Assembly (NCBI RefSeq): GCF_000973725.1
Contig: NZ_CP009621.1
Coordinates: 372,001-436,000 of the forward strand
DNA length: 64,000 bases
Reading direction: 5' to 3'
Source of the DNA: Pontibacter korlensis
GTDB taxonomy: Bacteria; Bacteroidota; Bacteroidia; Cytophagales; Hymenobacteraceae
Of this stretch, positions 9,660-18,723 are shown piece after piece; positions within the stretch are counted from its first letter, which is position 1, and every line of letters starts with the position of its first letter. The position numbers were made by a program, and so were the translations under genes. A model generated the notes under the pieces. The model ran no database searches. It saw only the letters and a list, made by a program, of their open reading frames with translations, and had not been told where the DNA came from.

Positions 9660-10526
9660 CTACAGCAGATTTTCTTTTACATAAGTATAACTCTGGGTTA
9701 TACTCTGGAAAGGATCTTTGGAGAAGTTTTCCTGCTCCACCAGTATATGTTTCACTCCTGCTACTTTAGCGTTATTGAAAATCTCTTTGAAGTTGATGGA
9801 GCCTGAGCCTACTTCTGTATTGATGGTAGGAGTAGACTTGTCCATGTCTTTCACGTGCCACAGCTCAAATCTACCTTCGTTTTCCTTAAACAGCTTTACC
9901 GGATCCAGACCAGCGCGAACTACCCAGTAAAGGTCCAGCTCAAACTTGACAAGATTAGGATCGGTCTCTGATAGCAGGATATCGTATCCAGTCGTATCGC
10001 CCAGGTTCTTAAACTCAAAGTCGTGGTTGTGGTAAGCCAAAGTTAAACCAGCCGCATTACACTCCTCTGCTGCCTTAGAAAGGCGCTGAGCCACGTGGCG
10101 GTAATCACCGGCCGTCTGACGCAGGTTCTCGCCCAGATAAGGCACTATAATATACTTCATATCCACAGCCTTAGCCGCTTCTATGTAAGACTGCAGGTCC
10201 TCATCTTTACCGCTTATGTAGGCATCAAAACCAAAGTGGCCACTAGGTGTGGTTAGTTTATTCTTCTTAAGCAGCTGAGAGAACTCTTTGGGAGTTAAAC
10301 CCCAGAAACCATTTTCTTTAGAATAGCCATAGGTTTCGACCTCTTTGTATCCGGCCTTAGCAACTTTACCAATAACCCCTTGCACATCCTTAGGCAGTTG
10401 CTCGCGCAAAGTGTAAAGCTGTATACCTACGTTCTGATTTGCCTTAGCCATTACGCAGCTTGGTACCAGAAGTACACCTGCTGTCAGTAAGCTTGCCTGC
10501 TGCAGAAAATTTCTTCTTGTTGTCAT
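9660..10526 (-). CDS. Exported TIM-barrel sugar isomerase/epimerase (AP-endonuclease 2 family)
   Basis: Xylose-isomerase-like TIM barrel of 288 residues, annotated in this family as sugar phosphate isomerase/epimerase. It begins with TRRNFLQQASLLTAGVLLVPSC, a Tat-type twin Arg that runs into a possible lipobox, so it should act in the periplasm. Candidate metal ligands are in LAYHNHDFEF (about 185-194), FELDLYW (about 214-220), WHVKDMD (about 241-247), EVGSGSINF and VEQENF. Export and the lack of any phosphosugar context argue against a true sugar-phosphate substrate. Relatives in such clusters isomerise or beta-eliminate 3-keto-glycosides, which is inferred here. It is the last gene of the - strand operon, 66 bases after the next TIM-barrel gene. 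Confidence 0.85.
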   Translation of the reverse strand: MTTRRNFLQQASLLTAGVLLVPSCVMAKANQNVGIQLYTLREQLPKDVQGVIGKVAKAGYKEVETYGYSKENGFWGLTPKEFSQLLKKNKLTTPSGHFGFDAYISGKDEDLQSYIEAAKAVDMKYIIVPYLGENLRQTAGDYRHVAQRLSKAAEECNAAGLTLAYHNHDFEFKNLGDTTGYDILLSETDPNLVKFELDLYWVVRAGLDPVKLFKENEGRFELWHVKDMDKSTPTINTEVGSGSINFKEIFNNAKVAGVKHILVEQENFSKDPFQSITQSYTYVKENLL

Positions 10527-10592
10527 CTATGGTTTTCTTGAGGTTAATTTATTTAGAGAGAAAACTGTTACTGGTTTAAAATTCAAGTTTGA

Positions 10593-11486
10593 CTATACGT
10601 CGCATAGCTGGACTGCTTCTTTGAGAGAGGCTATCTTGTCTGGCTGCACAGGTATAAACTCCTGGGCAACATACCCTTTGAACCCTGTCTCTACGATGGC
10701 CTTCATGATAGCAGGATAGTAAAGCTCTTGTGTCTCGTCTATCTCGTGCCTACCTGGTACACCAGCTGTATGGTAGTGTGCGATGTAGGGGTGGTTGTTA
10801 CGAATAGTGCGGATCACGTCGCCTTCGTCAATCTGCATGTGGTAAATGTCGTAGAGCAGCTTGAAGTTCTCAGAACCTAACCGCTTAGCCAGTTCTACTC
10901 CCCAGGCAGTGGTGTCGGCTTGGTAATCTTTGTGATCTACCTTGCTGTTTAACAGCTCCATCACCAAAGTTACCTTATGCTTCTCGGCCAGAGGCATTAT
11001 CTTCTTCAGCCCTTCTACACAGTTGTTCCAGCCTGTCTCATCACTCTTGCCACGCTTGTTTCCACTGAAGCAGATCAGGTTCTTGTAGCCTGCCTTCGCC
11101 ACCTGCGGAATCATGTCTGAGTAGTTTTTGATGAGCTGGGCATGAAACTGCTTATCGTTCCAGCCATCTTCCAGGTTTATTTCGGCACCGTTGCACATGG
11201 TAGACTCCAGCCCATGCTTTTTAAGCACAGGCCAGTCTTTCGGACCTACCAAGTCAATGCCTTTTATTCCTATCTTTTTGGCCTCCACGCACAGCTCCTC
11301 TACCGACAGGTCATTAAAGCACCAGCGACACACGGAGTGGTTCACATTTCCCTTCAGTGGCACTGCAGCAGTGGCTTTATCCTGTGCGCAGGCTGCCAAA
11401 GAAGGAAGCATACCTGCAGTAGTAAGCGCAGCGGTTCCAGCCAGCAGGCCTTTTAAAGTAGTCCGACGTTTGTTTGAGGGCGCCAT
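10593..11486 (-). CDS. Exported hydroxypyruvate-isomerase-like TIM barrel protein
   Basis: Second TIM-barrel isomerase-like protein, about 297 residues from the ATG at 11486; a TTG two codons upstream is the alternative start. KRRTTLKGLLAGTAALT followed by SLAAC gives a Tat-like signal that ends in a lipobox, so a membrane-anchored periplasmic protein is likely. Motifs VMELLNSK, LLYDIYHMQIDEGD, YHTAGVPGRHEID and VAQEF follow the hydroxypyruvate isomerase (Hyi) pattern, including the Glu/Asp/His/Glu metal set. The true substrate in this setting is more likely a keto-sugar than hydroxypyruvate. It sits between the permease and the last TIM-barrel gene. Confidence 0.83.
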   Translation of the reverse strand: MAPSNKRRTTLKGLLAGTAALTTAGMLPSLAACAQDKATAAVPLKGNVNHSVCRWCFNDLSVEELCVEAKKIGIKGIDLVGPKDWPVLKKHGLESTMCNGAEINLEDGWNDKQFHAQLIKNYSDMIPQVAKAGYKNLICFSGNKRGKSDETGWNNCVEGLKKIMPLAEKHKVTLVMELLNSKVDHKDYQADTTAWGVELAKRLGSENFKLLYDIYHMQIDEGDVIRTIRNNHPYIAHYHTAGVPGRHEIDETQELYYPAIMKAIVETGFKGYVAQEFIPVQPDKIASLKEAVQLCDV

Positions 11487-11503
11487 AAGCAATACGTTAT
11501 TAA

Positions 11504-12763
11504 TTAAGATACACTACCAACCTGGCGCTGCTCAGGCGTCTGATTGTAAGCTGTGTTATCAGCTGGTTTTGTCGTGTTTCTGTCACGGAAAACAAGCAGG
11601 AAGATGAGCAATACAGCTCCTGCGATACCAGCAGGAATCAACCAAATAGTCTGCCAGTCATGGCCATCGGTCAAAGTATAGGCATCCACAATCATACCTG
11701 AAAGCAAAGAGCCTATAAGCATACCAACACCATAAGTTGCCAGTGTGATCATACCCTGAGCAGCACTTTTGAAGCGCTCACCAGCTAGGTTATCTGTATA
11801 AATCTGGCCTGTTACAAAGAAGAAGTCGTAGCAGATACCATGTAGTATGATACCACCAATAAGCATCCAGTAGCTTGTATCCACATCGCCGAAGGCAAAG
11901 AAAGTATAGCGAAGCACCCAGGCAAACATACCTATGGCCAGCATTTTCTTAACACCCAGGCGCACGAAGAAGAATGGCATCAGCAACATAAACAGCAATT
12001 CAGACATTTGTCCCATTGACTGCTTACCTGCGGCAGACTCCATACCCAGTTCGTTGAGGAATGGATTAGTAAAGTTGTAATAGAAAGCCAACGGCACACA
12101 GATGGCAACTGAGGAAAGGAAGAACGTCAGGTAAGAGCGGTTTTTCAGAAGCCCGATCGCCTCCAGCCCCAGGATATCACCAAGAGAGGTTGTACCACCG
12201 GCTTTTACAGGAGGTGTGTTAGGCAGCGTAAAGCTGAACACACCAAGAATAGCAGAAGCAATAGCGGCCATACGGAAAGTAAGGTCCAGGCTACCGTTTT
12301 GCTCCCAGTTCAGCCACCCGATGGTAAGGCCAGCGATAATCCAGCCCAGCGTACCAAGCACACGAATTGGCGGAAACTCTTTGCTTGGGTTCTGCATTTG
12401 GCGGAACGACACAGAGTTAACCAATGCCAGTGTTGGCATGTACAAGATCATGTACACCAAAATAGCCGGATAAAAGCTATCGAAGTCTGGTGCCGTAGAG
12501 GCATACCACAGCAAAGCAGCACCTAACAGGTGCAGCACACCAAGAATACGCTGTGCCGGAAAGAAGCGGTCCGCTATCAAGCCAATGATAAATGGTGCTA
12601 CAATAGCTCCAATAGACTGTGTAAGAAAGGCTACACCTACCTGTGTGGCAGAAGTCTCCAGATTAGTAAGCAGGTAGGTACCTAGCGTTACAAACCATGC
12701 GCCCCAGATAAAGAACTCCAGGAACATCATGATAGAAAGTTTAATGCGGATCACCGAATTCAT
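11504..12763 (-). CDS. NupG-like MFS permease (nucleoside:H+ symporter family)
   Basis: Inner-membrane MFS transporter of 419 residues with about twelve helices. The start (IKLSIMMFLEFFIWGAWFVT) and LNWEQNGSLDLTFR near residue 170 are characteristic of the nucleoside:H+ symporter family typified by NupG. In Bacteroidota these genes often sit beside DUF1080 and isomerase genes, and here it is enclosed by such genes. The cargo may therefore be a glycoside, disaccharide or keto-sugar rather than a nucleoside; this is inference from context. It lies 17 bases upstream of the Hyi-like gene and 34 bases downstream of the DUF1080 gene, in one operon. Confidence 0.85.
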   Translation of the reverse strand: MNSVIRIKLSIMMFLEFFIWGAWFVTLGTYLLTNLETSATQVGVAFLTQSIGAIVAPFIIGLIADRFFPAQRILGVLHLLGAALLWYASTAPDFDSFYPAILVYMILYMPTLALVNSVSFRQMQNPSKEFPPIRVLGTLGWIIAGLTIGWLNWEQNGSLDLTFRMAAIASAILGVFSFTLPNTPPVKAGGTTSLGDILGLEAIGLLKNRSYLTFFLSSVAICVPLAFYYNFTNPFLNELGMESAAGKQSMGQMSELLFMLLMPFFFVRLGVKKMLAIGMFAWVLRYTFFAFGDVDTSYWMLIGGIILHGICYDFFFVTGQIYTDNLAGERFKSAAQGMITLATYGVGMLIGSLLSGMIVDAYTLTDGHDWQTIWLIPAGIAGAVLLIFLLVFRDRNTTKPADNTAYNQTPEQRQVGSVS

Positions 12764-12797
12764 GTTTGCTGTGTTTAAGGTTGTGCGATAATAAGGC

Positions 12798-13550
12798 TTA
12801 GAGTCGTTTTATGCGAATGTTGCGGTACCACACGTTGTCACCGTGGTCCTGCAGAGCGATCTTTCCGGAACGGAAAGTGCCCCAGTTAGGCATGTCGGCA
12901 AACTTGCTGTTGGCTACTAACTCACGCCAGTTGTCGTCCCACAGGGTAGTTTCCAGCACTTTCTGGCCGTTCTGGTGGAACACCAATTGTCCATTGTTGC
13001 TGATGATCTCCACCTGGTTCCACTCTCCTGCCGGTTTCACGGTTTCAGGGCTGCTGGCTATCAGGTCGTAAAGGTCGCCGGCACGGTGCTTGTGTATTTT
13101 AGCGTCAGGGTGGCCTTCATTGTCAAGCACCTGCATTTCCAGACCTGTGTTCCAGGTGTAGTCATACTGTGCTGTGTCTTCCTGCACATAAAATATAATG
13201 CCGCTGTTCCCGTTCTTGGCTACCTTCCACTCTAGCTGCAGGTGGAAGTTATCATATGTTTCTTCTGTTACAATGTCTCCACCGTCACTGGTTTGCCAGT
13301 CTTTCTTGTTAGAAGCATCCAGGTGCAGGGCTCCATCGTCTACCACCCAGGCTCTGCCAACAGAATCTTTGCCATAGGTGTGCCAGCCATTGGTCGTCTC
13401 CCCGTCGAAAAGAGAAACCCATTCCTCATTGTCTGTGGCACTGTTTTCAGTAGTTTCAGCTTCTGTCGCCGCAGCCTCGTTTTCTGTATTACCCGACTGG
13501 CAGGAAAACAAAGCTGCCAGGGCTAAAACAGAGAGAATATGTTTCTTCAT
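12798..13550 (-). CDS. DUF1080 lipoprotein (3-keto-disaccharide hydrolase family)
   Basis: 250-residue lipoprotein: the signal peptide ends at a lipobox (ALFSC), followed by a Glu/Thr-rich linker (about 20-42). A concanavalin-like DUF1080 domain (PF06439) then runs from WVSLFDGETTNGWHTYG to the C-terminus. Family hallmarks are NSGIIFYV, GLEMQVLDNEGHPD and IALQDHGDNVWYRNIRIK. Members are now named 3-keto-disaccharide hydrolase because they split 3-keto-glycosides made by glycoside 3-dehydrogenases. It starts two bases after the stop of the cytochrome c gene, which implies tight coupling to the oxidation step. Confidence 0.88.
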   Translation of the reverse strand: MKKHILSVLALAALFSCQSGNTENEAAATEAETTENSATDNEEWVSLFDGETTNGWHTYGKDSVGRAWVVDDGALHLDASNKKDWQTSDGGDIVTEETYDNFHLQLEWKVAKNGNSGIIFYVQEDTAQYDYTWNTGLEMQVLDNEGHPDAKIHKHRAGDLYDLIASSPETVKPAGEWNQVEIISNNGQLVFHQNGQKVLETTLWDDNWRELVANSKFADMPNWGTFRSGKIALQDHGDNVWYRNIRIKRL

Positions 13551-13552
13551 GC

Positions 13553-14038
13553 TTACTTCTTTAGAGATAGTACATACTTGGCCATTTCTTTGGCGTCGTC
13601 CTGGCTAAGGTCTGGGTGAGACGTCATTGGAATCTGCCCCCATACACCGGCACCTCCCTTGATGATTTTCTCTGCCAGGTAATCCACGTTCTTATCGTTG
13701 AACTCGTACTTCTCAGCGACCTCTACATAAGAAGGCCCTACCAGTTTCTTGTCTTCCTGGTGGCAGCTAAGGCAGTCTGACATAGCGATCAGCTTAGCGC
13801 CTTTCTCATAGTTACCCTGCCCGCCAACAGCTTCGGCTCCTCCGGCGGTGCGGTCGTTGCCAATGTCCATGCGGTTGGTGTCTACCTCCGACTGCCTGGT
13901 AGAAGCACTTACAGCAGCACCAGATGTTGAGTCCATTTCACTATCAGCGCTGTACGCACCATCTTCTGTTGTTTCTGATGCATTGTTACAGGCCATTACA
14001 AAGGCCAGGCAGCTTAGTAGCAGTAAATTCTTTTTCAT
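13553..14038 (-). CDS. Class I cytochrome c lipoprotein
   Basis: Single-haem cytochrome c of about 161 residues. The chosen ATG at 14038 gives a clean lipoprotein signal (KKNLLLLSCLAFVMACNN); the frame is open further upstream, but that would overlap the preceding gene. A Ser/Thr/Glu-rich linker (about 25-70) precedes the haem motif CLSCH, and the likely axial Met lies in QIPMTSHPDLS. It is probably the electron acceptor for the GMC/small-subunit dehydrogenase in the same cluster, as in three-component glucoside 3-dehydrogenases. It lies 34 bases after the upstream TIM-barrel gene and 2 bases before the DUF1080 gene. Confidence 0.9.
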   Translation of the reverse strand: MKKNLLLLSCLAFVMACNNASETTEDGAYSADSEMDSTSGAAVSASTRQSEVDTNRMDIGNDRTAGGAEAVGGQGNYEKGAKLIAMSDCLSCHQEDKKLVGPSYVEVAEKYEFNDKNVDYLAEKIIKGGAGVWGQIPMTSHPDLSQDDAKEMAKYVLSLKK

Positions 14039-14072
14039 TAGTTTAAGAGTAATTCGTGTATTGTGTAGTCTT

Positions 14073-15128
14073 TTATGATAATCCAAGTACGTTTCGGTTT
14101 TTGCTTTCATCAATACCGGAAGCGGCAAAGTCGTCGAAAGCTCTTTCTGTTACCCGGATAATATGATCTTTAATGAAAGGGGCTCCTTCACGGGCACCGT
14201 CTTCTGGGTGCTTCAGAGCGCACTCCCACTCCAACACAGCCCAGCCTTTAAAGTCGTACTGCGTAAGCTTGCTGAAAACTGCTTTGAAGTCTACCTGTCC
14301 GTCTCCTAGAGAGCGGAAACGGCCGGCGCGGTTTACCCAACCCTGGTAACCGCCATAGACGCCCTGTCTGCCCGATGGGTTAAACTCGGCGTCTTTAACA
14401 TGGAACATCTTGATGCGCTCGTGGTAGATGTCTATGTGCTCCAGGTAGTCCAGCGACTGAAGTATAAAGTGCGACGGGTCGTAAAGCAGACAAGCGCTTG
14501 GGTGCTGGTTCACCTGGTCGAGGAACATCTCGTAAGAGATCCCGTCGTGTAGGTCCTCGCCCGCGTGTATCTCATAGCACAGGTCCACGCCGCAATTCTG
14601 GTACTCATTCAGAATAGGAAGCCAACGGTCGCCCAGCTCCTTGAAGCCAGCCTCTACCAGGCCCGCCGGGCGCTGTGGCCACGGGTACACGTAAGGCCAA
14701 AGCAGGGACCCACTGAAGGTGACACTGGCGCTTAGCCCCAGGTTCTGAGAGGCTTTGGCTGCATACTTAAGCTGCTGCACCGCCCACTCCTGTCTTGCTT
14801 TAGGGTTGTTGCGGTAAGCCTCCGGTGCAAATCCGTCGAACAGTGTGTCATAAGCCGGGTGCACGGCCACCAGCTGCCCCTGCAGGTGTGTGGATAGCTC
14901 TGTAATCTGTAGCCCAGCCTCCTGCACCACGCCCTTAATCTCGTCGGCGTATGTTTTGCTCTCGGCTGCTTTCTGCAGGTCTATAAAGCGGGAATCAGTT
15001 GTTGGGAGCTGTACACCTTCATAGCCCAGGCCCTTAGCCCATTTACATATTGACTCCAGGCTGTTGAACGGTGCCTGATCCTGAATGAATTGTGCGATGA
15101 ATATTGCTGGTCCTTTGATCGTATTCAT
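14073..15128 (-). CDS. Cytoplasmic TIM-barrel sugar isomerase/epimerase
   Basis: 351-residue xylose-isomerase-like TIM barrel with no signal peptide, so it should act in the cytoplasm, unlike its two exported cousins in the cluster. Predicted metal ligands are in CYEIHAGED (about 181-189), LLYDPSHF (about 217-224), MFHVKDAEF (about 242-250) and VLEWEC (about 305-310). It follows a Gfo/Idh/MocA gene by 10 bases, and the pair is likely co-translated. A role on a 3-keto-hexose or 3-keto-glycoside imported by the cluster's permease is inferred; isomerase/epimerase with unknown substrate is the safe statement. Confidence 0.87.
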   Translation of the reverse strand: MNTIKGPAIFIAQFIQDQAPFNSLESICKWAKGLGYEGVQLPTTDSRFIDLQKAAESKTYADEIKGVVQEAGLQITELSTHLQGQLVAVHPAYDTLFDGFAPEAYRNNPKARQEWAVQQLKYAAKASQNLGLSASVTFSGSLLWPYVYPWPQRPAGLVEAGFKELGDRWLPILNEYQNCGVDLCYEIHAGEDLHDGISYEMFLDQVNQHPSACLLYDPSHFILQSLDYLEHIDIYHERIKMFHVKDAEFNPSGRQGVYGGYQGWVNRAGRFRSLGDGQVDFKAVFSKLTQYDFKGWAVLEWECALKHPEDGAREGAPFIKDHIIRVTERAFDDFAASGIDESKNRNVLGLS

Positions 15129-15138
15129 AGTATATGGT

Positions 15139-16296
15139 TTATAGGCTAAAGTTGATCCATTTCTGCTCAGACCGTCCGGAGGCTATCACGTTCTCAATGA
15201 AGGCCATACCACGTACACCTTCTTCCACGCCTGGGTAATCCAGCCACTCTGCCTTAGGCTCCTCTCCTGCCAGATCTGCCTTAACACATAGAGCGAAGTT
15301 GCGGTATAGGTTTGCAAATGCCTCCAGGTAGCCTTCTGGATGACCTGCAGGAGTGCGGGTATTGTGTTGTGCGTAAGAACTCACATAGCCGCCTCCGGTG
15401 CGCCAGATCTCGGCTGGTTTGTCGAGCCATTTCACCAAAAGAGTGTTCTCGTCGCTCTGCTGCCACTCAACTCCGCCATGCTCACCGTAAACTCGTATCT
15501 TCACATTGTTCTCTTCGCCTGCAGCAATCTGTGTAGCCATCAAAACGCCGCTGGCACCGTTGTCAAACTTTAGTAGCACTGCGCCATCATCATCTAGTTG
15601 GCGACCTTCCACCACAATGTTAAGATCGGCACACAGCTTAGTTACTGACAGGCCGCTCACATATTCAGCTAAGTTGAAGGCATGCGTCCCAATATCGCCC
15701 ATGGCACCTGCTTTACCGCTTTTGCTAGGGTCAGTTCGCCAGGAGGCCTGCTTGTTATCGCCTCCCTCCTCAAACTTGCTCAGCCACCCTTGTGGGTACT
15801 CTACATATACTTTTCTGATTTTGCCCAGCTTACCTGAGGCTACTACCTGCCGCGCCTCTTTCACCATAGGATAGCCTGTGTAGGTATGCGTCAGGCAAAA
15901 GCGCTTACCAGAGGCTTCTGCTACTTTGCGCAGCTCAAGAGCTTCTTCCAGTGTAAAGGTCATTGGCTTGTCCAGCACCACATGAAACCCCTTTTCCAGC
16001 GCTAATTTGGCTGGCTCGAAGTGCACGTGGTTTGGAGTTACAATACTGATAACCTGTACTCTTTCATTCTCTGGCAACTGCAGCTCCTTCTCAAACAACT
16101 CGTTGTAGGAAGTATACACCCGCTCCGGCTGCAGCCCCAGCTCAAGGCCACTGGCTTTAGACTTTTCGGGATTACTGCTAAAAGCGCCACAAACAAGTTC
16201 ATAGGCGCCGTCTACTTGCGCTGCAATTCGGTGAACGGCCCCAATAAAGGCTCCTTGTCCACCGCCAATCATACCTAAACGTAATTTATCAGACAT
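15139..16296 (-). CDS. Gfo/Idh/MocA family oxidoreductase, cytoplasmic
   Basis: NAD(P)-dependent sugar oxidoreductase of about 385 residues from the ATG at 16296. The frame is open for 14 more codons upstream, but the GMIGGG Rossmann loop sits at the expected distance from this ATG. It has the nucleotide-binding motif RLGMIGGGQGAF, the DKP motif (VVLDKPMTFTLEEA, the family's catalytic-Lys region) and MGDIGTHAFNLAEYVSG in the substrate domain. There is no signal sequence. It probably reduces or oxidises the sugar at C3 inside the cell, pairing with the adjacent isomerase. A TATATTTG box lies 52 bases upstream of the start. Confidence 0.9.
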   Translation of the reverse strand: MSDKLRLGMIGGGQGAFIGAVHRIAAQVDGAYELVCGAFSSNPEKSKASGLELGLQPERVYTSYNELFEKELQLPENERVQVISIVTPNHVHFEPAKLALEKGFHVVLDKPMTFTLEEALELRKVAEASGKRFCLTHTYTGYPMVKEARQVVASGKLGKIRKVYVEYPQGWLSKFEEGGDNKQASWRTDPSKSGKAGAMGDIGTHAFNLAEYVSGLSVTKLCADLNIVVEGRQLDDDGAVLLKFDNGASGVLMATQIAAGEENNVKIRVYGEHGGVEWQQSDENTLLVKWLDKPAEIWRTGGGYVSSYAQHNTRTPAGHPEGYLEAFANLYRNFALCVKADLAGEEPKAEWLDYPGVEEGVRGMAFIENVIASGRSEQKWINFSL

Positions 16297-16347
16297 GCTA
16301 TAGTTATATAGTTCAACTCCCGGCAGGAGTACGTTCAATAGTCAATT

Positions 16348-16355
16348 CAAATATA
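16348..16355 (-). promoter_or_regulatory. Possible Bacteroidota -7 box for the Gfo/TIM genes
   Basis: On the - strand this reads TATATTTG, a match to the TAnnTTTG -7 consensus. It lies in the 177-base spacer upstream of the Gfo gene. No good -33 TTTG is seen, so this is a weak internal promoter candidate. Confidence 0.3.
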
Positions 16356-16473
16356 AAAATACCTCTATGGTTTTAATACTTAAACCTCCTAAAGGTTAAT
16401 TTAAATTTTGACAGCTGCACCCCTTCCTCTGTATCTGGAAGAAAAGCACAGGTGCAGCCGGTGTGGTAAAGGC

Positions 16474-17037
16474 TTAGGTTGCCCAGGCTCTGTCTCCTTT
16501 TTTGTAAGGCATACAGCCATCATACCTGCCTGGTACCTCTACATAGCGCAAGGCTTGTGTTGCACCTACCTCAGATGTGAAGAAACCGAACATTGTCAGT
16601 TCTTTCATCATGCGGAAATAATGGTTAGGCTCTTCCGGCTTTTTAGTGGCCATGTACTCTCTCTGCTCTTTATCTATAGCGGTAAGCAGGGCAGTACGCT
16701 GCTTTGCATCCAGCTTCAGAAACTTCTTGCCGAACATCTCCTCGCTTTCCTCATCAATTTTGGAGATACCTTCAATAAAAATATCCTGATCCTCTTTGGT
16801 ATAGCAATCCTGTACCATGACAGCCATCAGGCTACCCACATCAGCTGCCTTGGCACCTGGCGTGCTGGTGGCAGGCAGGATGGTATCCCCTACCTCGTTC
16901 AGGAAAGCTACCTGGTCCTGGTTGAAAAGATCGTTTACCTTAGGTGATTTGGACGTGCAGGATACCAACAGGTCGGCGCTTACCAGGGCACCTCCCAGTA
17001 TCCAGCTTACAGCACTTAATGCTTCTCTTCTGTTCAT
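16474..17037 (-). CDS. Gluconate 2-dehydrogenase subunit 3-like protein
   Basis: 187-residue small subunit of the type that accompanies periplasmic GMC dehydrogenases. MNRREALSAVSWILGG is a twin-Arg signal that leads to a lipobox-like LLVSC. The body contains FLNEVGDTILPATSTPGAKAA split across residues about 43-63, typical of gluconate 2-dehydrogenase subunit 3 proteins. In glucoside 3-dehydrogenases the small subunit carries the Tat signal and escorts the FAD subunit out of the cell. The GMC partner here has no signal of its own, which fits. The two genes are separated by a Gfo gene. Confidence 0.85.
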   Translation of the reverse strand: MNRREALSAVSWILGGALVSADLLVSCTSKSPKVNDLFNQDQVAFLNEVGDTILPATSTPGAKAADVGSLMAVMVQDCYTKEDQDIFIEGISKIDEESEEMFGKKFLKLDAKQRTALLTAIDKEQREYMATKKPEEPNHYFRMMKELTMFGFFTSEVGATQALRYVEVPGRYDGCMPYKKGDRAWAT

Positions 17038-17098
17038 AATCTATACTTAACAGCGGTTTTTATCTTGATTATACTTTGCGGCAGGTAAGATGCTCAGG

Positions 17099-18565
17099 CT
17101 ATACGCCTAAGGTCCAGCCTGCACGGTAATCCCGTTTTACAAATTTGTTTACTTCGTCAAAGTTGGTCACGCGCATCTGCTCGTTATCCCAAAGCAGTTT
17201 AATATCGCGGCCAGGATAATTATAGCCTTCGCCGTTTGTCTTTGGTACACGAATATCAATGCCGCGAATAGCAAGGTTAGCCATAAGCAGAGCCTCTGTT
17301 AATGGACCAGCAACCTCGAAAGGTGAGCTAACCTCTTTGTTACCGTGCCCTGCCATACAGGCCTCCACCCACTGGTTGTAGTGGCCTTTCGCACTACCCG
17401 GAACACGTGCAAGCTTATGCTTGTCTTTTACCTGAAAACTGTTTGTGCGGCTTGTTGGCAAGAGCTGAGGGTTTTCTGCATAGCAGCCTGCCATCATTTT
17501 ACCTTTTGTGCCCACAAAGAGAACACCGTTTTCACCGTCACCAAACACCTCACCGGGTTCCAGCTCTTCAGGTCGCGCAGGCTGTATGCCGCCGTCCATC
17601 CAATGTACAGTTACCGGACCTTTGGTTTTATCTGTTTTAGGGAAGGTTAGTGTAACGTGGCTGGAAGGAGGACAGCTTTCCGGGAAATATCCCCGCTTAA
17701 ACTCATCTACATACACGCTGCCTACACTCGCCTGCACATCCTGGGCATACTTCAGGTTAAGCACGCTGAAAGGCGCTTCCACAATATGACAGCCCATATC
17801 GCCTAAAGCACCTGTACCGTAGTCCCACCAACCGCGCCAGTTAAATGGCACAAGTTTCTCCACGTAATCGGTGTAGGGAGCAGTTCCAAGCCACAGGTTC
17901 CAGTCCAGCTCCTTGGGCACCTCTGCCTTTGCTGCGGGCCATGGTATGCCCTGCGGCCACACCGGTCGGTTAGTCCAGCAGTATACCGTATGCACATCGC
18001 CAATAGCTTTGGAATCATACCACTCGCGCAGCTGCCGCACACCATCTCCGGATGCCCCCTGGTTGCCCATTTGGGTAACTACCTTGTAGCGCTTGGCAGC
18101 ATCGGTAAGCATACGGGCCTCATAAATATCGTGCGTTAGCGGTTTCTGCACATACACGTGTTTGCCCAGCTGCATGGCAGCCATGGCTACCACTGCATGG
18201 TTGTGGTCTGGTGTTGATACCGTTACAGCGTCGAAGTTCTTTGCCTCTTTTTCGAAAAGCTCACGCCAGTCTTTATAATATTTGGCGTTAGTAAATTTTT
18301 GCCTTGCTTTCTCTGCCCTTCTATCGTCTACATCGCAGAGAAAGCCGATATCAGCTTTACCGCTGTTGAAGACACCGTTCACGTCGTTGCCTCCCATCCC
18401 ACCGACACCTATACCTGCCACTACCAATCTATCGCTTGGAGCAACATACCCTTTGCCTAGCACATGGCGTGGTACAATAAAGAAACCTGCCGCAGCCAGG
18501 GCACCCATTTTCATGAAATTCCTTCTGGAATCTCTAAGAGAAGATTGGTTTTCTTTTTCAGACAT
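17099..18565 (-). CDS. Tat-exported Gfo/Idh/MocA family oxidoreductase
   Basis: 488-residue oxidoreductase with a Tat signal (SRRNFMKMGALAAAGFF, residues about 13-29), so the cofactor is probably bound before export. Motifs are GIGVGGMGGNDVNG (Rossmann loop), VQKPLTHDIYEAR (family Lys-Pro motif) and LGDMGCHIVEAPF. Exported relatives include glycoside hydrolase family 109-type and other sugar-oxidising enzymes that recycle a tightly bound NAD. Which role applies here cannot be decided. It lies 61 bases before the small-subunit gene and is separated from the GMC gene by a 158-base spacer with a hairpin. Confidence 0.88.
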   Translation of the reverse strand: MSEKENQSSLRDSRRNFMKMGALAAAGFFIVPRHVLGKGYVAPSDRLVVAGIGVGGMGGNDVNGVFNSGKADIGFLCDVDDRRAEKARQKFTNAKYYKDWRELFEKEAKNFDAVTVSTPDHNHAVVAMAAMQLGKHVYVQKPLTHDIYEARMLTDAAKRYKVVTQMGNQGASGDGVRQLREWYDSKAIGDVHTVYCWTNRPVWPQGIPWPAAKAEVPKELDWNLWLGTAPYTDYVEKLVPFNWRGWWDYGTGALGDMGCHIVEAPFSVLNLKYAQDVQASVGSVYVDEFKRGYFPESCPPSSHVTLTFPKTDKTKGPVTVHWMDGGIQPARPEELEPGEVFGDGENGVLFVGTKGKMMAGCYAENPQLLPTSRTNSFQVKDKHKLARVPGSAKGHYNQWVEACMAGHGNKEVSSPFEVAGPLTEALLMANLAIRGIDIRVPKTNGEGYNYPGRDIKLLWDNEQMRVTNFDEVNKFVKRDYRAGWTLGV

Positions 18566-18613
18566 AGCTTTCTGTGATAATATGGGTAAAGGAAAGAATG
18601 ACTTTAAGCAGCA

Positions 18614-18672
18614 TAAAGTATAGAAGGCCCTGCAGCAGCATGTACTCCCACAGAAAGCCTTTCTATACTTTA
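18614..18672 (-). repeat. Intercistronic hairpin with AAGTATA arms
   Basis: TAAAGTATAGAAGGC (18614-18628) pairs with the arm at 18657-18672, with one bulged A. It sits between the GMC and Gfo genes. No T-run follows in the direction of transcription, so it is more likely an RNA-processing or stability element than a terminator. Confidence 0.45.
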
Positions 18673-18723
18673 AGTTGTGTTTATGGTTGCCTGCACTCTT
18701 TTAGGGAAGCACCGGCAGCATAC

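Noticed and set aside
14039..14128. 30-residue upstream extension of the cytochrome c gene
   Set aside because: It would overlap the preceding gene and bury the lipoprotein signal; the ATG at 14038 gives a clean lipobox.
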